Shown: positions 1-7,856 of the stretch, in pieces
Numbering within the stretch: position 1 is the first letter of the stretch
Layout of the letters: the number at the start of each line of letters is the position of its first letter
From: CAYOOP01 sp964405685
Lineage (GTDB): Bacteria; Pseudomonadota; Alphaproteobacteria; Rickettsiales; SXRF01
Length of the DNA stretch: 41,531 nt
Assembly (NCBI GenBank): GCA_964405685.1
Contig: CAYOOP010000010.1
Location: forward strand, 1-41,531
Direction of reading: 5' to 3'
Program-made: the position numbers and the translations under genes
The notes under the pieces: generated by a model
Seen by the model: the letters and a program-made list of their open reading frames with translations, nothing else
Told to the model about the DNA's origin: nothing
Database searches by the model: none

Positions 1-59
1 CGATCCGCGAAGGCGGCAAAACCATCGGCGCCGGTGTCGTCGCGAAGATTTTGAAATAG
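1..59 (+). CDS. tuf: Elongation factor Tu, C-terminal end (partial)
   Basis: The first 59 bases read IREGGKTIGAGVVAKILK and a TAG stop, the highly conserved C-terminus of EF-Tu domain III (usual form IREGGRTVGAGVV). The 5' part lies outside the window. EF-Tu carries aminoacyl-tRNA to the ribosome as a GTP complex. A tuf gene directly before rpsJ is the standard bacterial str-S10 arrangement, and only eight bases separate them, so they are probably co-transcribed. Confidence 0.93.
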   Translation, partial: IREGGKTIGAGVVAKILK

Positions 60-67
60 GGGACATC

Positions 68-388
68 ATGCAAAATCAGAAAATTCGTATTTGGCTTAAA
101 GCGTTTGACCACCGGATTCTTGACCAGTCGGTTGGGGAAATCGTGTCGACCGCGAAGCGTACCGGCGCGCAAGTGCGCGGGCCGATTCCGCTGCCACGCC
201 GCATTGCTCGCTTTACGGTTAACCGCAGCCCGCACGTCGATAAAAAATCGCGCGAGCAGTTTGAGATTCGTACGCACAAGCGGATGATTGATATTCTGGA
301 CCCAACCCCGCAGACGGTGGACGCGCTTTCCAAGCTCGACCTTTCCGCCGGTGTTGACATCAAAATCAAAGCGGAGGCGCTGTCATGA
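68..388 (+). CDS. rpsJ: 30S ribosomal protein S10
   Basis: The 106-residue product matches S10, with KIRIWLKAFDHRILD near the start, the loop GPIPLPRRIARFTVNRSPHVDK, and REQFEIRTHKRMIDI. S10 is a 30S head protein and is also NusE, which binds NusB in antitermination complexes. The start has a GGGGA Shine-Dalgarno sequence 5 nt upstream. Its stop overlaps the rplC start (ATGA at 385-388), so the two are translationally coupled. Length is normal for alphaproteobacteria. Confidence 0.97.
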   Translation: MQNQKIRIWLKAFDHRILDQSVGEIVSTAKRTGAQVRGPIPLPRRIARFTVNRSPHVDKKSREQFEIRTHKRMIDILDPTPQTVDALSKLDLSAGVDIKIKAEALS

Positions 389-1107
389 GAACCGGTATCA
401 TCGCCCGTAAAGTTGGTGTGACGTCCGTCTACTCCGAATTTGGAGAAGAAATGGCCGTGACGCTCTTGCACGTGGACCATTGCGAAGTGATCGCCAAAAA
501 AACCAAAGAGAAAGACGGTTACACCGCGATTCAAATTGGTGTTGGCAAAGCGAAAGTGAAAAACGTGTCCAAAGCCATGCGCGGCCATTTTGCAAAAGCA
601 AAAGTAGAGCCGAAAAAGAAAGTCGTTGAATTCCGCGTGGATGAAAGCGCGATGGTCGAGCCAGGTTCTGAGCTCACCGCTGCGCACTACGTTCCTGGCC
701 AATTCGTGGATGTCGAAGGCACGACCAAGGGTAAGGGTTTCGCCGGTGGTATGAAACGCTGGAACTTCCAAGGGTTGGAAGCGTCGCACGGGGTATCAGT
801 CGCGCACCGTCACCTCGGTTCGACCGGCCAACGCCAAGACCCAGGCCGTACGTTTAAAAACAAGAAAATGGCAGGCCATTTGGGCGTTGAAAAAGTCACC
901 ACTCAAAACCTCGAAATTGTTGCTGTGGATGAAGCCCAAGGCATCATCACCGTGCGAGGCGCGGTGCCGGGTGCGAAAAATGGCTATGTAAAAATCACCG
1001 ATGCGGTCAAGCGTGGCCGTCATCCGAATGCACCGTTTCCTGCGGGCGTGCGCAAAGCTGCGAATCAAAACGCAGAAGAAGCCGCACCTGCGGAGGAGGG
1101 GAAATAG
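385..1107 (+). CDS. rplC: 50S ribosomal protein L3
   Basis: The 240-residue product shows the L3 signature: FVDVEGTTKGKGFAGGMKRW, then SHGVSVAHRHLGSTGQRQDPGR, the loop reaching toward the peptidyl-transferase centre. L3 helps start 50S assembly. It is longer than the E. coli protein (about 210 residues) because of an Ala/Glu-rich tail after GVRKAAN. The next gene is the unrecognised gene at 1112, where rplD would be expected. Confidence 0.97.
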   Translation: MRTGIIARKVGVTSVYSEFGEEMAVTLLHVDHCEVIAKKTKEKDGYTAIQIGVGKAKVKNVSKAMRGHFAKAKVEPKKKVVEFRVDESAMVEPGSELTAAHYVPGQFVDVEGTTKGKGFAGGMKRWNFQGLEASHGVSVAHRHLGSTGQRQDPGRTFKNKKMAGHLGVEKVTTQNLEIVAVDEAQGIITVRGAVPGAKNGYVKITDAVKRGRHPNAPFPAGVRKAANQNAEEAAPAEEGK

Positions 1108-1111
1108 AATC

Positions 1112-1519
1112 ATGGCAAAGAAACCGGAAAAGAAACCACGTCCAGAAAAATCTCGTCTCTCAGACGCCACAGATCTATTGGCAAACAAAATCCTCGGTGG
1201 CTTGGAGGTCGGGTACGGTGACGATACAGATCAGAGAAAATCTGATTTTGAGAACGCGGGTGAATTTATTCTCATGGCGAAAGAAGAGGTTACTGGAGAT
1301 CGGCTAGATCGACTTGGTGAATTCATTCAGCAAATATTTATAAGTAAAGGTATTCAGGCACAGTATTATCCTGATCATGATGATTTATTTGAAGGTGGGT
1401 TGCTGTTTAAAGTTGATGATTCTCAAGTGCAATTTTCAGGAGTTCAAGAAATTATAGATCAAATTCATAATGCTGCATTAAAGCAATATCAAGATCAGCC
1501 AGGACTGTCTCAGGGGTAA
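1112..1519 (+). CDS. Unrecognised 135-aa protein inside the S10 operon
   Basis: This 135-residue protein sits between rplC and rplD, where bacteria almost never carry a gene. The ATG at 1112 follows the rplC stop by 4 nt and has a GGAGGGG purine run about 12 nt upstream; rplD begins 4 nt after its stop. The N-terminus is Lys/Pro-rich and basic (KKPEKKPRPEK), then the protein becomes acidic with predicted alpha/beta content: GEFILMAKEEVTGDRLDRLGEF, then FEGGLLFKVDDSQVQFSG. No signal peptide, membrane segment or known motif is visible. Codon choice is more AT-rich than in its neighbours. Expression with the ribosomal proteins is inferred from position; the function is unknown. Confidence 0.82.
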   Translation: MAKKPEKKPRPEKSRLSDATDLLANKILGGLEVGYGDDTDQRKSDFENAGEFILMAKEEVTGDRLDRLGEFIQQIFISKGIQAQYYPDHDDLFEGGLLFKVDDSQVQFSGVQEIIDQIHNAALKQYQDQPGLSQG

Positions 1520-1523
1520 TTTT

Positions 1524-2141
1524 ATGAAAACAAAAGTAATCACACTCGATAACAAAGCGGCTGGAGACATTGAATTGTCGGATGCGATTTTCGGTCTGCC
1601 GAAACGCGTCGACATTCTCCAACGCTGCGTGGAATGGCAGCGCGCGCGCAAGCAAGCGGGTACGCATAAAACCAAAACCGTGAGCGAAATCTCCGGCACC
1701 ACCAAAAAACCGCATGCGCAAAAAGGCTCTGGCCGCGCGCGTTCGGGTAGCATTCGCTCTCCGCAAAACCGCGGCGGCGCGAAGATTTTTGGCCCCGTCG
1801 TGCGTGATCACGGCTATAGCTTGCCGAAAAAAGTACGCGCGCTGGCGCTGAAAACCGCTTTGTCTGTGAAGCAGGCGGAAGGCAATTTGATCATTTTGGA
1901 TAGCGCAAGCGTGAAAGATGCGAAAACCAAAGTGCTCGTTGCACAATTTAAAACCATTGGCCTCGGCTCTGCGCTCATCATCGATGGTACGGTGGATGCA
2001 GGTTTCGCTAAAGCCGCGCGCAACATTAAACACATTGATGTGCTGCCGACGGCGGGTGCGAATGTTTACGACATCCTGCGTCATAAACATTTGGTGCTGA
2101 CCAAGGCGGCGATCAAACAGTTAGAGGAGCGTCTAGCATGA
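1524..2141 (+). CDS. rplD: 50S ribosomal protein L4
   Basis: The 205-residue product carries the L4 hallmark loop QKGSGRARSGSIRSPQNRGGAKIFGP (read in pieces, near residues 70-95), which extends into the exit tunnel, followed by DHGYSLPKKVRALALKTALS. In E. coli L4 also represses the S10 operon by acting on its leader RNA; no such leader is in this window. AGGGG lies 7 nt before the ATG. The stop overlaps the rplW start (ATGA). Confidence 0.97.
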   Translation: MKTKVITLDNKAAGDIELSDAIFGLPKRVDILQRCVEWQRARKQAGTHKTKTVSEISGTTKKPHAQKGSGRARSGSIRSPQNRGGAKIFGPVVRDHGYSLPKKVRALALKTALSVKQAEGNLIILDSASVKDAKTKVLVAQFKTIGLGSALIIDGTVDAGFAKAARNIKHIDVLPTAGANVYDILRHKHLVLTKAAIKQLEERLA

Positions 2142-2476
2142 TTTTGAAACGTAAAAAATCCGAAGCGAAAGACGCTGGCGTTGTTGATTCGCGCCTCTAT
2201 AGCGTCGTGCGCCGCCCGGTCGTTACCGAGAAGTCAACGCGCTTGTCGGAACAAAACAAGGTCGTATTCGAAGTGGCGCGTAGCGCGTCGAAGGACGATG
2301 TGAAAGCCGCTGTTGAAGCGCTGTTTAAAGTGGAAGTGACGAAAGTCAATACGCTGAACCGTCAAGGTAAAGTGCGTAGCTTCCGCGGCAAACCCGGCCA
2401 GCAGCAAGATTCCAAACGTGCGATGGTGACCTTAAAAGAAGGCCAATCCATCGACTTCGCATCGGGAGTGAAATAA
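2138..2476 (+). CDS. rplW: 50S ribosomal protein L23
   Basis: The 112-residue product contains the L23 core: VVRRPVVTEKSTRLSEQNKVVFEVARSAS, then DVKAAVEALFKVEVTKVNTLN. L23 sits at the tunnel exit and docks trigger factor and SRP. An N-terminal extension of about 20 residues (ILKRKKSEAKDAGVVDSRLY) precedes the core, and the upstream ATG is supported by the ATGA overlap with rplD. The gap to rplB is one base. Confidence 0.96.
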   Translation: MILKRKKSEAKDAGVVDSRLYSVVRRPVVTEKSTRLSEQNKVVFEVARSASKDDVKAAVEALFKVEVTKVNTLNRQGKVRSFRGKPGQQQDSKRAMVTLKEGQSIDFASGVK

Positions 2477-2477
2477 C

Positions 2478-3305
2478 ATGGCTTTGAAAACATTCAGACC
2501 CGTTACCCCTTCGCAACGTCAGCTGGTCATTGTTGACCGCAGCGAGCTCTACAAAGGTAAGCCTGTAAAGGCGCTCACCGAAGGTAACCGCAAAACCGGT
2601 GGCCGCAACAACCTCGGCCGCATCACCGCGCGCCGTATGGGTGGTGGCCACAAGCAAGCGTATCGTATCATTGATTTCAAGCGTAAAAAACGCGATGTGT
2701 CTGCGACTGTGGAGCGTATTGAGTACGATCCAAACCGTTCGGCGTTTATTGCTTTGATCAAATATCAAGACGGTGAACTCTCTTACATCATCGCGCCGCA
2801 ACGCTTAAGCGTGGGTGATACGGTGGTGTGCTCTGAGCGCGCGGACATTAAACCGGGCAATGCGTTGCCGCTGAAAAACATTCCGGTCGGAACCATTGTT
2901 CACAACGTGGAACTAAAGCTCGGTAAAGGCGGCCAATTTGCTCGCTCGGCTGGCAGTTACGCTCAGCTCGTCGGTAAAGACGGCGGCTATGCTCAGCTTC
3001 GTCTGCGTTCGGGTGAAGTGCGTTTAGTCTTAGCTGATTGCTTGGCGACGATTGGCGCAGTGTCGAACCCTGACCACCAAAATCGTGTGATTGCAAAAGC
3101 TGGCCGTTCGCGCTGGCTTGGCATTCAGCCGGTGGTGCGCGGTGTGGCGATGAACCCGATTGACCACCCGCACGGCGGTGGCGAAGGTCGCACCTCGGGC
3201 GGTCGCCATCCGGTGACCCCGTGGGGCAAGAATACCAAGGGTAAAAAGACCCGTTCGCGTAAAAAATCGAACAAACACATCATGAAATCTCGGCATAAGA
3301 GGTAG
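2478..3305 (+). CDS. rplB: 50S ribosomal protein L2
   Basis: The 275-residue product is a full-length L2, with TEGNRKTGGRNNLGRITARRMGGGHKQ near residue 35-60 and the C-terminal block VAMNPIDHPHGGGEGRTSGGRHPVTPWG. The conserved histidine in HPHGGGEGR lies close to the peptidyl-transferase centre. GGGAG precedes the start. It is followed by the unrecognised gene at 3314 instead of the usual rpsS. Confidence 0.98.
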   Translation: MALKTFRPVTPSQRQLVIVDRSELYKGKPVKALTEGNRKTGGRNNLGRITARRMGGGHKQAYRIIDFKRKKRDVSATVERIEYDPNRSAFIALIKYQDGELSYIIAPQRLSVGDTVVCSERADIKPGNALPLKNIPVGTIVHNVELKLGKGGQFARSAGSYAQLVGKDGGYAQLRLRSGEVRLVLADCLATIGAVSNPDHQNRVIAKAGRSRWLGIQPVVRGVAMNPIDHPHGGGEGRTSGGRHPVTPWGKNTKGKKTRSRKKSNKHIMKSRHKR

Positions 3306-3313
3306 AGGGTAGC

Positions 3314-3637
3314 ATGGTTAAAACATCACACACTGCTGACGCCTTGAGACTTCTGCAAAGAGCAGATGGTCAGGTTGATGGCGATAAATTGCAATTTCAA
3401 GTTCGCACAAGAGGCGGCGATGAAAGCGTGATCGCTCCTGCTTTGGGAATATCGCAAGATATTCTTACTGAGGCGACAATTGCTTCAAGAAGCGGTGATG
3501 GGATGATAAGTGCGGGTGTATCTTTCCGCTTATCTGAATTGGAAAATTTGGCGGGTATGACGCGCACAGAAGCTCAAAGAAACCGCGCTGGTGGCTTATT
3601 AGCCATGGGCGCAACAGAAGTAGCAAAGGAAGCATAG
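3314..3637 (+). CDS. Unrecognised 107-aa protein between rplB and rpsS
   Basis: This 107-residue protein interrupts the otherwise near-universal rplB-rpsS pair. It begins 8 nt after rplB with a GAGGG Shine-Dalgarno sequence, and rpsS starts 2 nt after its stop using an AAGGA site inside this gene's tail, so it is part of the operon. Predicted features are an N-terminal helix (TADALRLLQRADGQ), a short beta segment (KLQFQVRTRGG) and a C-terminal helix rich in Glu/Arg/Ala (RLSELENLAGMTRTEAQRN). There is no membrane segment and no cysteine. I do not recognise a family. It shows no obvious similarity by eye to the unknown genes at 1112 and 30067. Confidence 0.8.
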   Translation: MVKTSHTADALRLLQRADGQVDGDKLQFQVRTRGGDESVIAPALGISQDILTEATIASRSGDGMISAGVSFRLSELENLAGMTRTEAQRNRAGGLLAMGATEVAKEA

Positions 3638-3639
3638 TT

Positions 3640-3921
3640 ATGGCACGTAGCGTTTGGAAAGGTCCGTTTGTGGACGGTTATTTGCTGAAGAAGGCGGAAG
3701 ACGCCAAATCTTCTGGCAAGCACGCGATCATCAAAATTTGGTCGCGCCGCTCGACGATCATCCCGCAGTTTGTGGGCTTGACTTTCGGGGTCTATAACGG
3801 CAAGAAGTTCGTCCCCGTCGCGGTGAATGAGGACATGATTGGCCACAAATTTGGCGAATTTGCGCCCACCCGTACGTTCATTGCGCACGGCGGCGAGAAG
3901 AAAACGGAAGATAAGAAATAG
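3640..3921 (+). CDS. rpsS: 30S ribosomal protein S19
   Basis: The 93-residue product begins MARSVWKGPFVDGYLLKKAE and has IKIWSRRSTIIPQFVGLTFGVYNGKKFVPV and GHKFGEFAPTRTF, all typical of S19. It sits in the 30S head near the A site and pairs with S13 (whose gene is not in this window). Size and start match the family. The ribosome-binding site lies in the preceding unknown gene. Confidence 0.97.
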   Translation: MARSVWKGPFVDGYLLKKAEDAKSSGKHAIIKIWSRRSTIIPQFVGLTFGVYNGKKFVPVAVNEDMIGHKFGEFAPTRTFIAHGGEKKTEDKK

Positions 3922-3929
3922 GCATCATC

Positions 3930-4301
3930 ATGAGCAACACAGCAAACCAACTCTCTGAGAATGAGACCTCCGCGACGGTGAAACGTCTGCGCATCAGCCC
4001 GCGCAAACTGAATCTGGTTGCGGGGATGATTCGCGGGATGAATGTTTCAAACGCGCTGACGCAGCTGACGTTTTCCAATAAGCGTGTCGCCGACGAAGTG
4101 AAAAAAGCCCTGCAATCGGCCATTGCCAACGCGGAAAACAACCACAATTTGAACGTGGACCAGCTGGTGGTGAAGGAAGCCTATGTGGGTAAGAACATCA
4201 TCATGCGCCGCTTCCACACGCGTGGCCGTGGTAAATCTGCCGGCATCAAAAAGCCATTTTCGAATCTAACTATTATCTTGAAGCAGAAAGGCGAGGCCTA
4301 G
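3930..4301 (+). CDS. rplV: 50S ribosomal protein L22
   Basis: The 123-residue product has the L22 core RLRISPRKLNLVAGMIRGM, then ALTQLTFSNKRVADEVKKALQSA and the hairpin tip RFHTRGRGKSAGIKKPFSNLTI, which lines the nascent-chain tunnel. A polar N-terminal extension (about 18 residues) precedes the core. It is one base from rpsC. Confidence 0.96.
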   Translation: MSNTANQLSENETSATVKRLRISPRKLNLVAGMIRGMNVSNALTQLTFSNKRVADEVKKALQSAIANAENNHNLNVDQLVVKEAYVGKNIIMRRFHTRGRGKSAGIKKPFSNLTIILKQKGEA

Positions 4302-4302
4302 A

Positions 4303-4986
4303 ATGGGTCAGAAAGTCAACGCAACGGGCTTACGCCTTGGCATCAACAAAACGTGGGATTCCCGCTGGTTTGCCGAAGACGGCTATGGCGATAAACTGCA
4401 CGAGGATTTGAAAATTCAGGACTACCTGAAGAAAACCTTGAATGCCGCTGGCATCAGCAAAATCACCATTGAGCGCCCCAGCAAAAAAGTGCATGTGTCG
4501 ATCCACACGGCGCGCCCGGGTGTGGTGATTGGTAAAAAAGGTGCGGACATCGACAAAATCCGTAAAGACCTCGCGAAATACACGAAAGACGAAGTGAGCA
4601 TCAACATTGTTCCGATTCAAAAACCGGAGCTGGATGCGACGCTGATTGCAGAAGCGATGGCGGTGCAGCTTGAAAAACGCGCGTCGTTCCGCCGGACCAT
4701 GAAACGTGCGGTGCAATCGGCGCTCCGCCTCGGTGCTGGCGGTATTCGTATCAATTGCTCAGGCCGCTTAGGCGGCGCGGAGATTGCGCGTATGGAATGG
4801 TACCGCGAAGGTCGCGTGCCGCTCCACACATTGCGTGCAGATGTTGATTTCGGCACGGCGCGTGCGGAAACAGCCTATGGCACGATCGGTATTAAGGTGT
4901 GGGTGTTTAAGGGCGAATTGCTCGGCAAACAAAACCCGCATGCCAAAACCGCGAATGATAACACTGGAGAGGCGTTGGTAGGTTAA
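4303..4986 (+). CDS. rpsC: 30S ribosomal protein S3
   Basis: The 227-residue product begins MGQKVNATGLRLGINKTWDSRW, carries the KH domain GVVIGKKGADIDKIRKDLAK near residues 68-90, and ends with the S3 C-terminal domain IRINCSGRLGGAEIARMEWYREGRVPLHT. S3 forms part of the mRNA entry tunnel and helicase. The size is normal. The start follows GAGGCC of the rplV tail. Confidence 0.98.
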   Translation: MGQKVNATGLRLGINKTWDSRWFAEDGYGDKLHEDLKIQDYLKKTLNAAGISKITIERPSKKVHVSIHTARPGVVIGKKGADIDKIRKDLAKYTKDEVSINIVPIQKPELDATLIAEAMAVQLEKRASFRRTMKRAVQSALRLGAGGIRINCSGRLGGAEIARMEWYREGRVPLHTLRADVDFGTARAETAYGTIGIKVWVFKGELLGKQNPHAKTANDNTGEALVG

Positions 4987-4987
4987 T

Positions 4988-5407
4988 ATGTTAGTCCCTA
5001 AGAAAACAAAATACAGAAAAGCCCACAAAGGCCGCATCAAGGGCGCTGCCAAGGGTGGTTTTGAGCTCAACTTCGGTGAATATGGCCTGAAAGCTATGGA
5101 ACCTGAGCGCATCACCGCGCGCCAGATCGAAGCCTCGCGCCGCGCCATTTCGCGCTATGTGAAACGCGTGGGTCGTATGTGGATTCGTATTTTCCCGGAT
5201 GTGCCGGTGACTCGCAAACCCGCCGAAGTACGGATGGGTTCGGGTAAAGGTGGTGTGGAATTTTGGGTGGCGCGTGTGAAACCCGGCCGCATTTTGTTTG
5301 AAATCGACGGTGTAGATGAAAAAACCGCCCGCGAAGCTTTTGATCGCGCGTCTGCTAAATTGCCGATTAAAACCAAATTCGTCGCGCGCTTGAAAGAAAC
5401 GGAGTAG
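4988..5407 (+). CDS. rplP: 50S ribosomal protein L16
   Basis: The 139-residue product has the L16 landmarks MLVPKKTKYRKAHKGRIKG, GEYGLKAMEPERITARQIEA, RIFPDVPVTRKPAEVRMGSGKG and WVARVKPGRILFEIDGV. L16 positions the acceptor arm of A-site tRNA. The length is normal and rpmC follows after 3 nt, as in other bacteria. Confidence 0.97.
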   Translation: MLVPKKTKYRKAHKGRIKGAAKGGFELNFGEYGLKAMEPERITARQIEASRRAISRYVKRVGRMWIRIFPDVPVTRKPAEVRMGSGKGGVEFWVARVKPGRILFEIDGVDEKTAREAFDRASAKLPIKTKFVARLKETE

Positions 5408-5410
5408 GTC

Positions 5411-5605
5411 ATGAAATTCGCAGAACTGAAAGACAAAACCGAAGACCAGCTTAAGGAAACGATTGTGACCAGCCGCAAAGAGCTGTTTAACTTACGTTTC
5501 CAAGCGGCAACCGGCGAAGCTGGCAGCGCACAACGTCCGCGCCAGGTGCGGCGTACCATTGCGCGCGCGATGACGCTGCTTAATCAGAAAAAGAAAGCGA
5601 AGTAG
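5411..5605 (+). CDS. rpmC: 50S ribosomal protein L29
   Basis: The 64-residue product is a short two-helix protein with the L29 motif ELFNLRFQAATGE followed by RQVRRTIARAMTLLNQKK. L29 lies near the tunnel exit beside L23. Its place between rplP and rpsQ confirms the call. Confidence 0.95.
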   Translation: MKFAELKDKTEDQLKETIVTSRKELFNLRFQAATGEAGSAQRPRQVRRTIARAMTLLNQKKKAK

Positions 5606-5612
5606 GAGAGTT

Positions 5613-5843
5613 ATGCCAAAACGTATTTTACAAGGTGTTGTAGTGAGCGACAAAGCGGATAAAACCGTGACCGTAAAGGTAGAACGCCGCGTGATGCACC
5701 CGATGTACAAAAAGACCATCAAACGCTCGAAAAAATTCGCCGCGCATGATGAAAATAATGCCTGCAAAGTTGGCGATACGGTTCGGATTGAAGAATCCCG
5801 CCCGATGTCCAAAACCAAGCGCTGGAAAGTAATAGCTGAGTAA
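5613..5843 (+). CDS. rpsQ: 30S ribosomal protein S17
   Basis: The 76-residue product reads RILQGVVVSDKADKTVTVKVER, then HPMYKKTIKRSKKFAAHDE and GDTVRIEESRPMSKTKRWKV, the OB-fold pattern of S17. S17 binds 16S rRNA early in assembly. A GAGAG site precedes the ATG. The order rpmC-rpsQ-rplN is standard. Confidence 0.97.
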   Translation: MPKRILQGVVVSDKADKTVTVKVERRVMHPMYKKTIKRSKKFAAHDENNACKVGDTVRIEESRPMSKTKRWKVIAE

Positions 5844-5865
5844 CTAAAAAGAAACGAGTAATGTT

Positions 5866-6234
5866 ATGATACAAATGCAATCGAACCTTGATGTGGCTGA
5901 TAACACCGGCGCCCGCCGCGTGCAGTGCATCAAAGTGCTTGGTGGTTCCAAGCGTAAAGTAGCCTCGGTCGGCGATGTGATCGTGGTGTCGGTCAAAGAC
6001 GCCATTCCACGCGGCAAGGTGAAAAAGGGTGAAGTTCACCGCGCGGTGATCGTGCGTACCAAGCGCGATATCCGCCGCCCTGACGGTTCGACCATCCGCT
6101 TCGACAAAAACGCAGCTGTATTGCTGAACAAACAAAACGAGCCCATCGGCACCCGCATTTTCGGACCCGTGACCCGCGAACTCCGCGCGAAACAGTTCAT
6201 GAAAATCGTGTCGCTGGCACCGGAGGTGTTATGA
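5866..6234 (+). CDS. rplN: 50S ribosomal protein L14
   Basis: The 122-residue product starts MIQMQSNLDVADNTGARRVQCIKV... and ends with GTRIFGPVTRELRAKQFMKIVSLAPEVL, a textbook L14. It lies at the subunit interface (bridge B8). Its stop overlaps the rplX start (ATGA at 6231-6234). Confidence 0.98.
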   Translation: MIQMQSNLDVADNTGARRVQCIKVLGGSKRKVASVGDVIVVSVKDAIPRGKVKKGEVHRAVIVRTKRDIRRPDGSTIRFDKNAAVLLNKQNEPIGTRIFGPVTRELRAKQFMKIVSLAPEVL

Positions 6235-6560
6235 GTTCCGCTAAATTGAAAATCAAAAAAGGCGATGAAGTGATTGTGATCACCGGCAAAGACAAAGGCA
6301 AAAAGGGCAAAATTGTTAAAGCCCTGCCGAAAGAATCGCGCGTGGTGGTGGGCGGCATCAATATGGTGTCCCGCCACACGAAACCATCGCAAAGCAACCC
6401 CGAAGGCGGCATGGTGCGCAAAGAAGCGTCGATCCATGTGTCGAACGTAGCGCTGCTCGATGCGAAATCTGGCAAAGGTACCCGCGTGGGGTATAAAATT
6501 TCTAAGGATGGAGCAAAGCAACGCATTGCAAAACGCTCCGGTGAGGTGATCAATGGCTAA
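6231..6560 (+). CDS. rplX: 50S ribosomal protein L24
   Basis: The 109-residue product has the KOW motif IKKGDEVIVITGKDKGKKGKI near residues 8-28, then the L24 block GGINMVSRHTKPSQSNPEGGM. It is an assembly-initiator protein of 23S rRNA. It overlaps the rplN stop and, by 8 nt, the rplE start. Confidence 0.97.
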   Translation: MSSAKLKIKKGDEVIVITGKDKGKKGKIVKALPKESRVVVGGINMVSRHTKPSQSNPEGGMVRKEASIHVSNVALLDAKSGKGTRVGYKISKDGAKQRIAKRSGEVING

Positions 6561-7125
6561 AGCTGCAAAGAAAACTGGCGATTATACGCCGCGTCTGCAA
6601 GAAATGTACGAGCGCGAAGTGCGCGCGAGCTTGCAGAAGCAATTCGGCTACAAAAACACCATGCAGGTGCCGAAGCTCGAAAAAATTGTCATCAACATGG
6701 GCGTGGGCGAAACGGTGAACGACAGCAAAATCATTCAGAACGCCGTTGCGGATATGACGGCGATTGCAGGTCAAAAGCCTGTGACCACCAAATCCAAAAA
6801 AGCGATCGCCGGTTTCAAACTGCGCGAAAACTTGGCAATCGGCTGCAAAGTGACCTTACGCAACCAACGCATGTACGAATTCCTGGACCGCCTGATTAAC
6901 ACCGCGCTGCCCCGCGTGCGTGACTTCCGCGGCGTGCCTAACAGAAGCTTCGACGGCCGCGGCAACTACGCGCTGGGCCTGAAAGAGCAGCTGGTATTCC
7001 CGGAAATCAACTACGACAAGGTGGACGCGGTTCGCGGTATGGATATCGTGATCTGCACCTCCGCCAAAAACGACGCAGAAGCAAAAGCGCTCCTCGCCGG
7101 TTTCAACATGCCGTTTATTAAATAG
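6553..7125 (+). CDS. rplE: 50S ribosomal protein L5
   Basis: The 190-residue product has KIVINMGVGETVNDSKII, then GQKPVTTKSKKAIAGFKLRE, and the conserved RDFRGVPNRSFDGRGNYALGLKEQLVFPEI. L5 binds 5S rRNA in the central protuberance. It overlaps rplX by 8 nt. The length is within the normal range (about 180-190). Confidence 0.98.
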   Translation: MAKAAKKTGDYTPRLQEMYEREVRASLQKQFGYKNTMQVPKLEKIVINMGVGETVNDSKIIQNAVADMTAIAGQKPVTTKSKKAIAGFKLRENLAIGCKVTLRNQRMYEFLDRLINTALPRVRDFRGVPNRSFDGRGNYALGLKEQLVFPEINYDKVDAVRGMDIVICTSAKNDAEAKALLAGFNMPFIK

Positions 7126-7133
7126 AGGACATC

Positions 7134-7439
7134 ATGGCAAAATTGAGTTCGATCAACAAAAACAACCGCCGCCGCAAGATGAGCGACTCGCACGCGAAAA
7201 AACGCGCGGCGCTGAAGGCGACCATTATGGACAAAGAAACCACGATGGAAGACCGTTTTGCTGCGCAGATGAAACTTTCATCCATGCCGCGCAATGGTGC
7301 CAAAACCCGTATCAAAAACCGCTGCGAGCTGACCGGTCGCGCGCGTTCGTATTATCGTAAATTTAAACTATCGCGTATTAAGTTGCGCGAGCTGGGCAGT
7401 GTGGGTAAGATCCCCGGCCTTGTGAAATCAAGCTGGTAG
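7134..7439 (+). CDS. rpsN: 30S ribosomal protein S14 (long, zinc-free form)
   Basis: The 101-residue product is the long S14 form without the CxxC zinc pairs; its signature is RCELTGRARSYYRKFKLSRIKLRELGSVGKIPGLVKSSW. It sits in the 30S head close to S3 and S10. The single copy in the spc position is normal for alphaproteobacteria. GAGGACATC precedes the ATG. Confidence 0.97.
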   Translation: MAKLSSINKNNRRRKMSDSHAKKRAALKATIMDKETTMEDRFAAQMKLSSMPRNGAKTRIKNRCELTGRARSYYRKFKLSRIKLRELGSVGKIPGLVKSSW

Positions 7440-7447
7440 GAGTTTTT

Positions 7448-7846
7448 ATGTCGATGAATGACCCCATTTCTGATCTGCTCGCCCGTCTGCGTAACGGCCA
7501 GCAAGCCAATTTAAGCGTGGTGACGGTGCCGGCTTCCAAAATGTTGGAATCGGTGCTGGCTGTACTGGTCGAAGAGGGCTATGTTGAAAGCGTGTCGCGC
7601 GAAACGATCAGCAAAGGCCGCGATCAATTGTCTGTGGTGTTGAAATACCACGAAGGCCGGCCGGTGATTCAGCGCCTGCGCCGTGTGTCTACTCCGGGTC
7701 GCCGCGTCTATCGCCAAATGGATAAAATGCCGCGCGTGCAAAACGGCCTTGGGATTTCGATTCTGTCGACCTCGAAAGGGGTGATGTCTGATTTTGCTGC
7801 TCGTCAAGCCAATGTCGGCGGCGAAGTATTGTGTAACGTGTTCTAG
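7448..7846 (+). CDS. rpsH: 30S ribosomal protein S8
   Basis: The 132-residue product starts MSMNDPISDLLARLRNGQQA and contains VLKYHEGRPVIQRLRRVSTPGRRVYR and NGLGISILSTSKGVMSDFAARQANVGGEVLCNVF, typical of S8. S8 is a core 30S assembly protein and, in E. coli, the spc-operon repressor. A TAGGAG site precedes the start. Confidence 0.98.
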   Translation: MSMNDPISDLLARLRNGQQANLSVVTVPASKMLESVLAVLVEEGYVESVSRETISKGRDQLSVVLKYHEGRPVIQRLRRVSTPGRRVYRQMDKMPRVQNGLGISILSTSKGVMSDFAARQANVGGEVLCNVF

Positions 7847-7856
7847 GAAAAAAACC

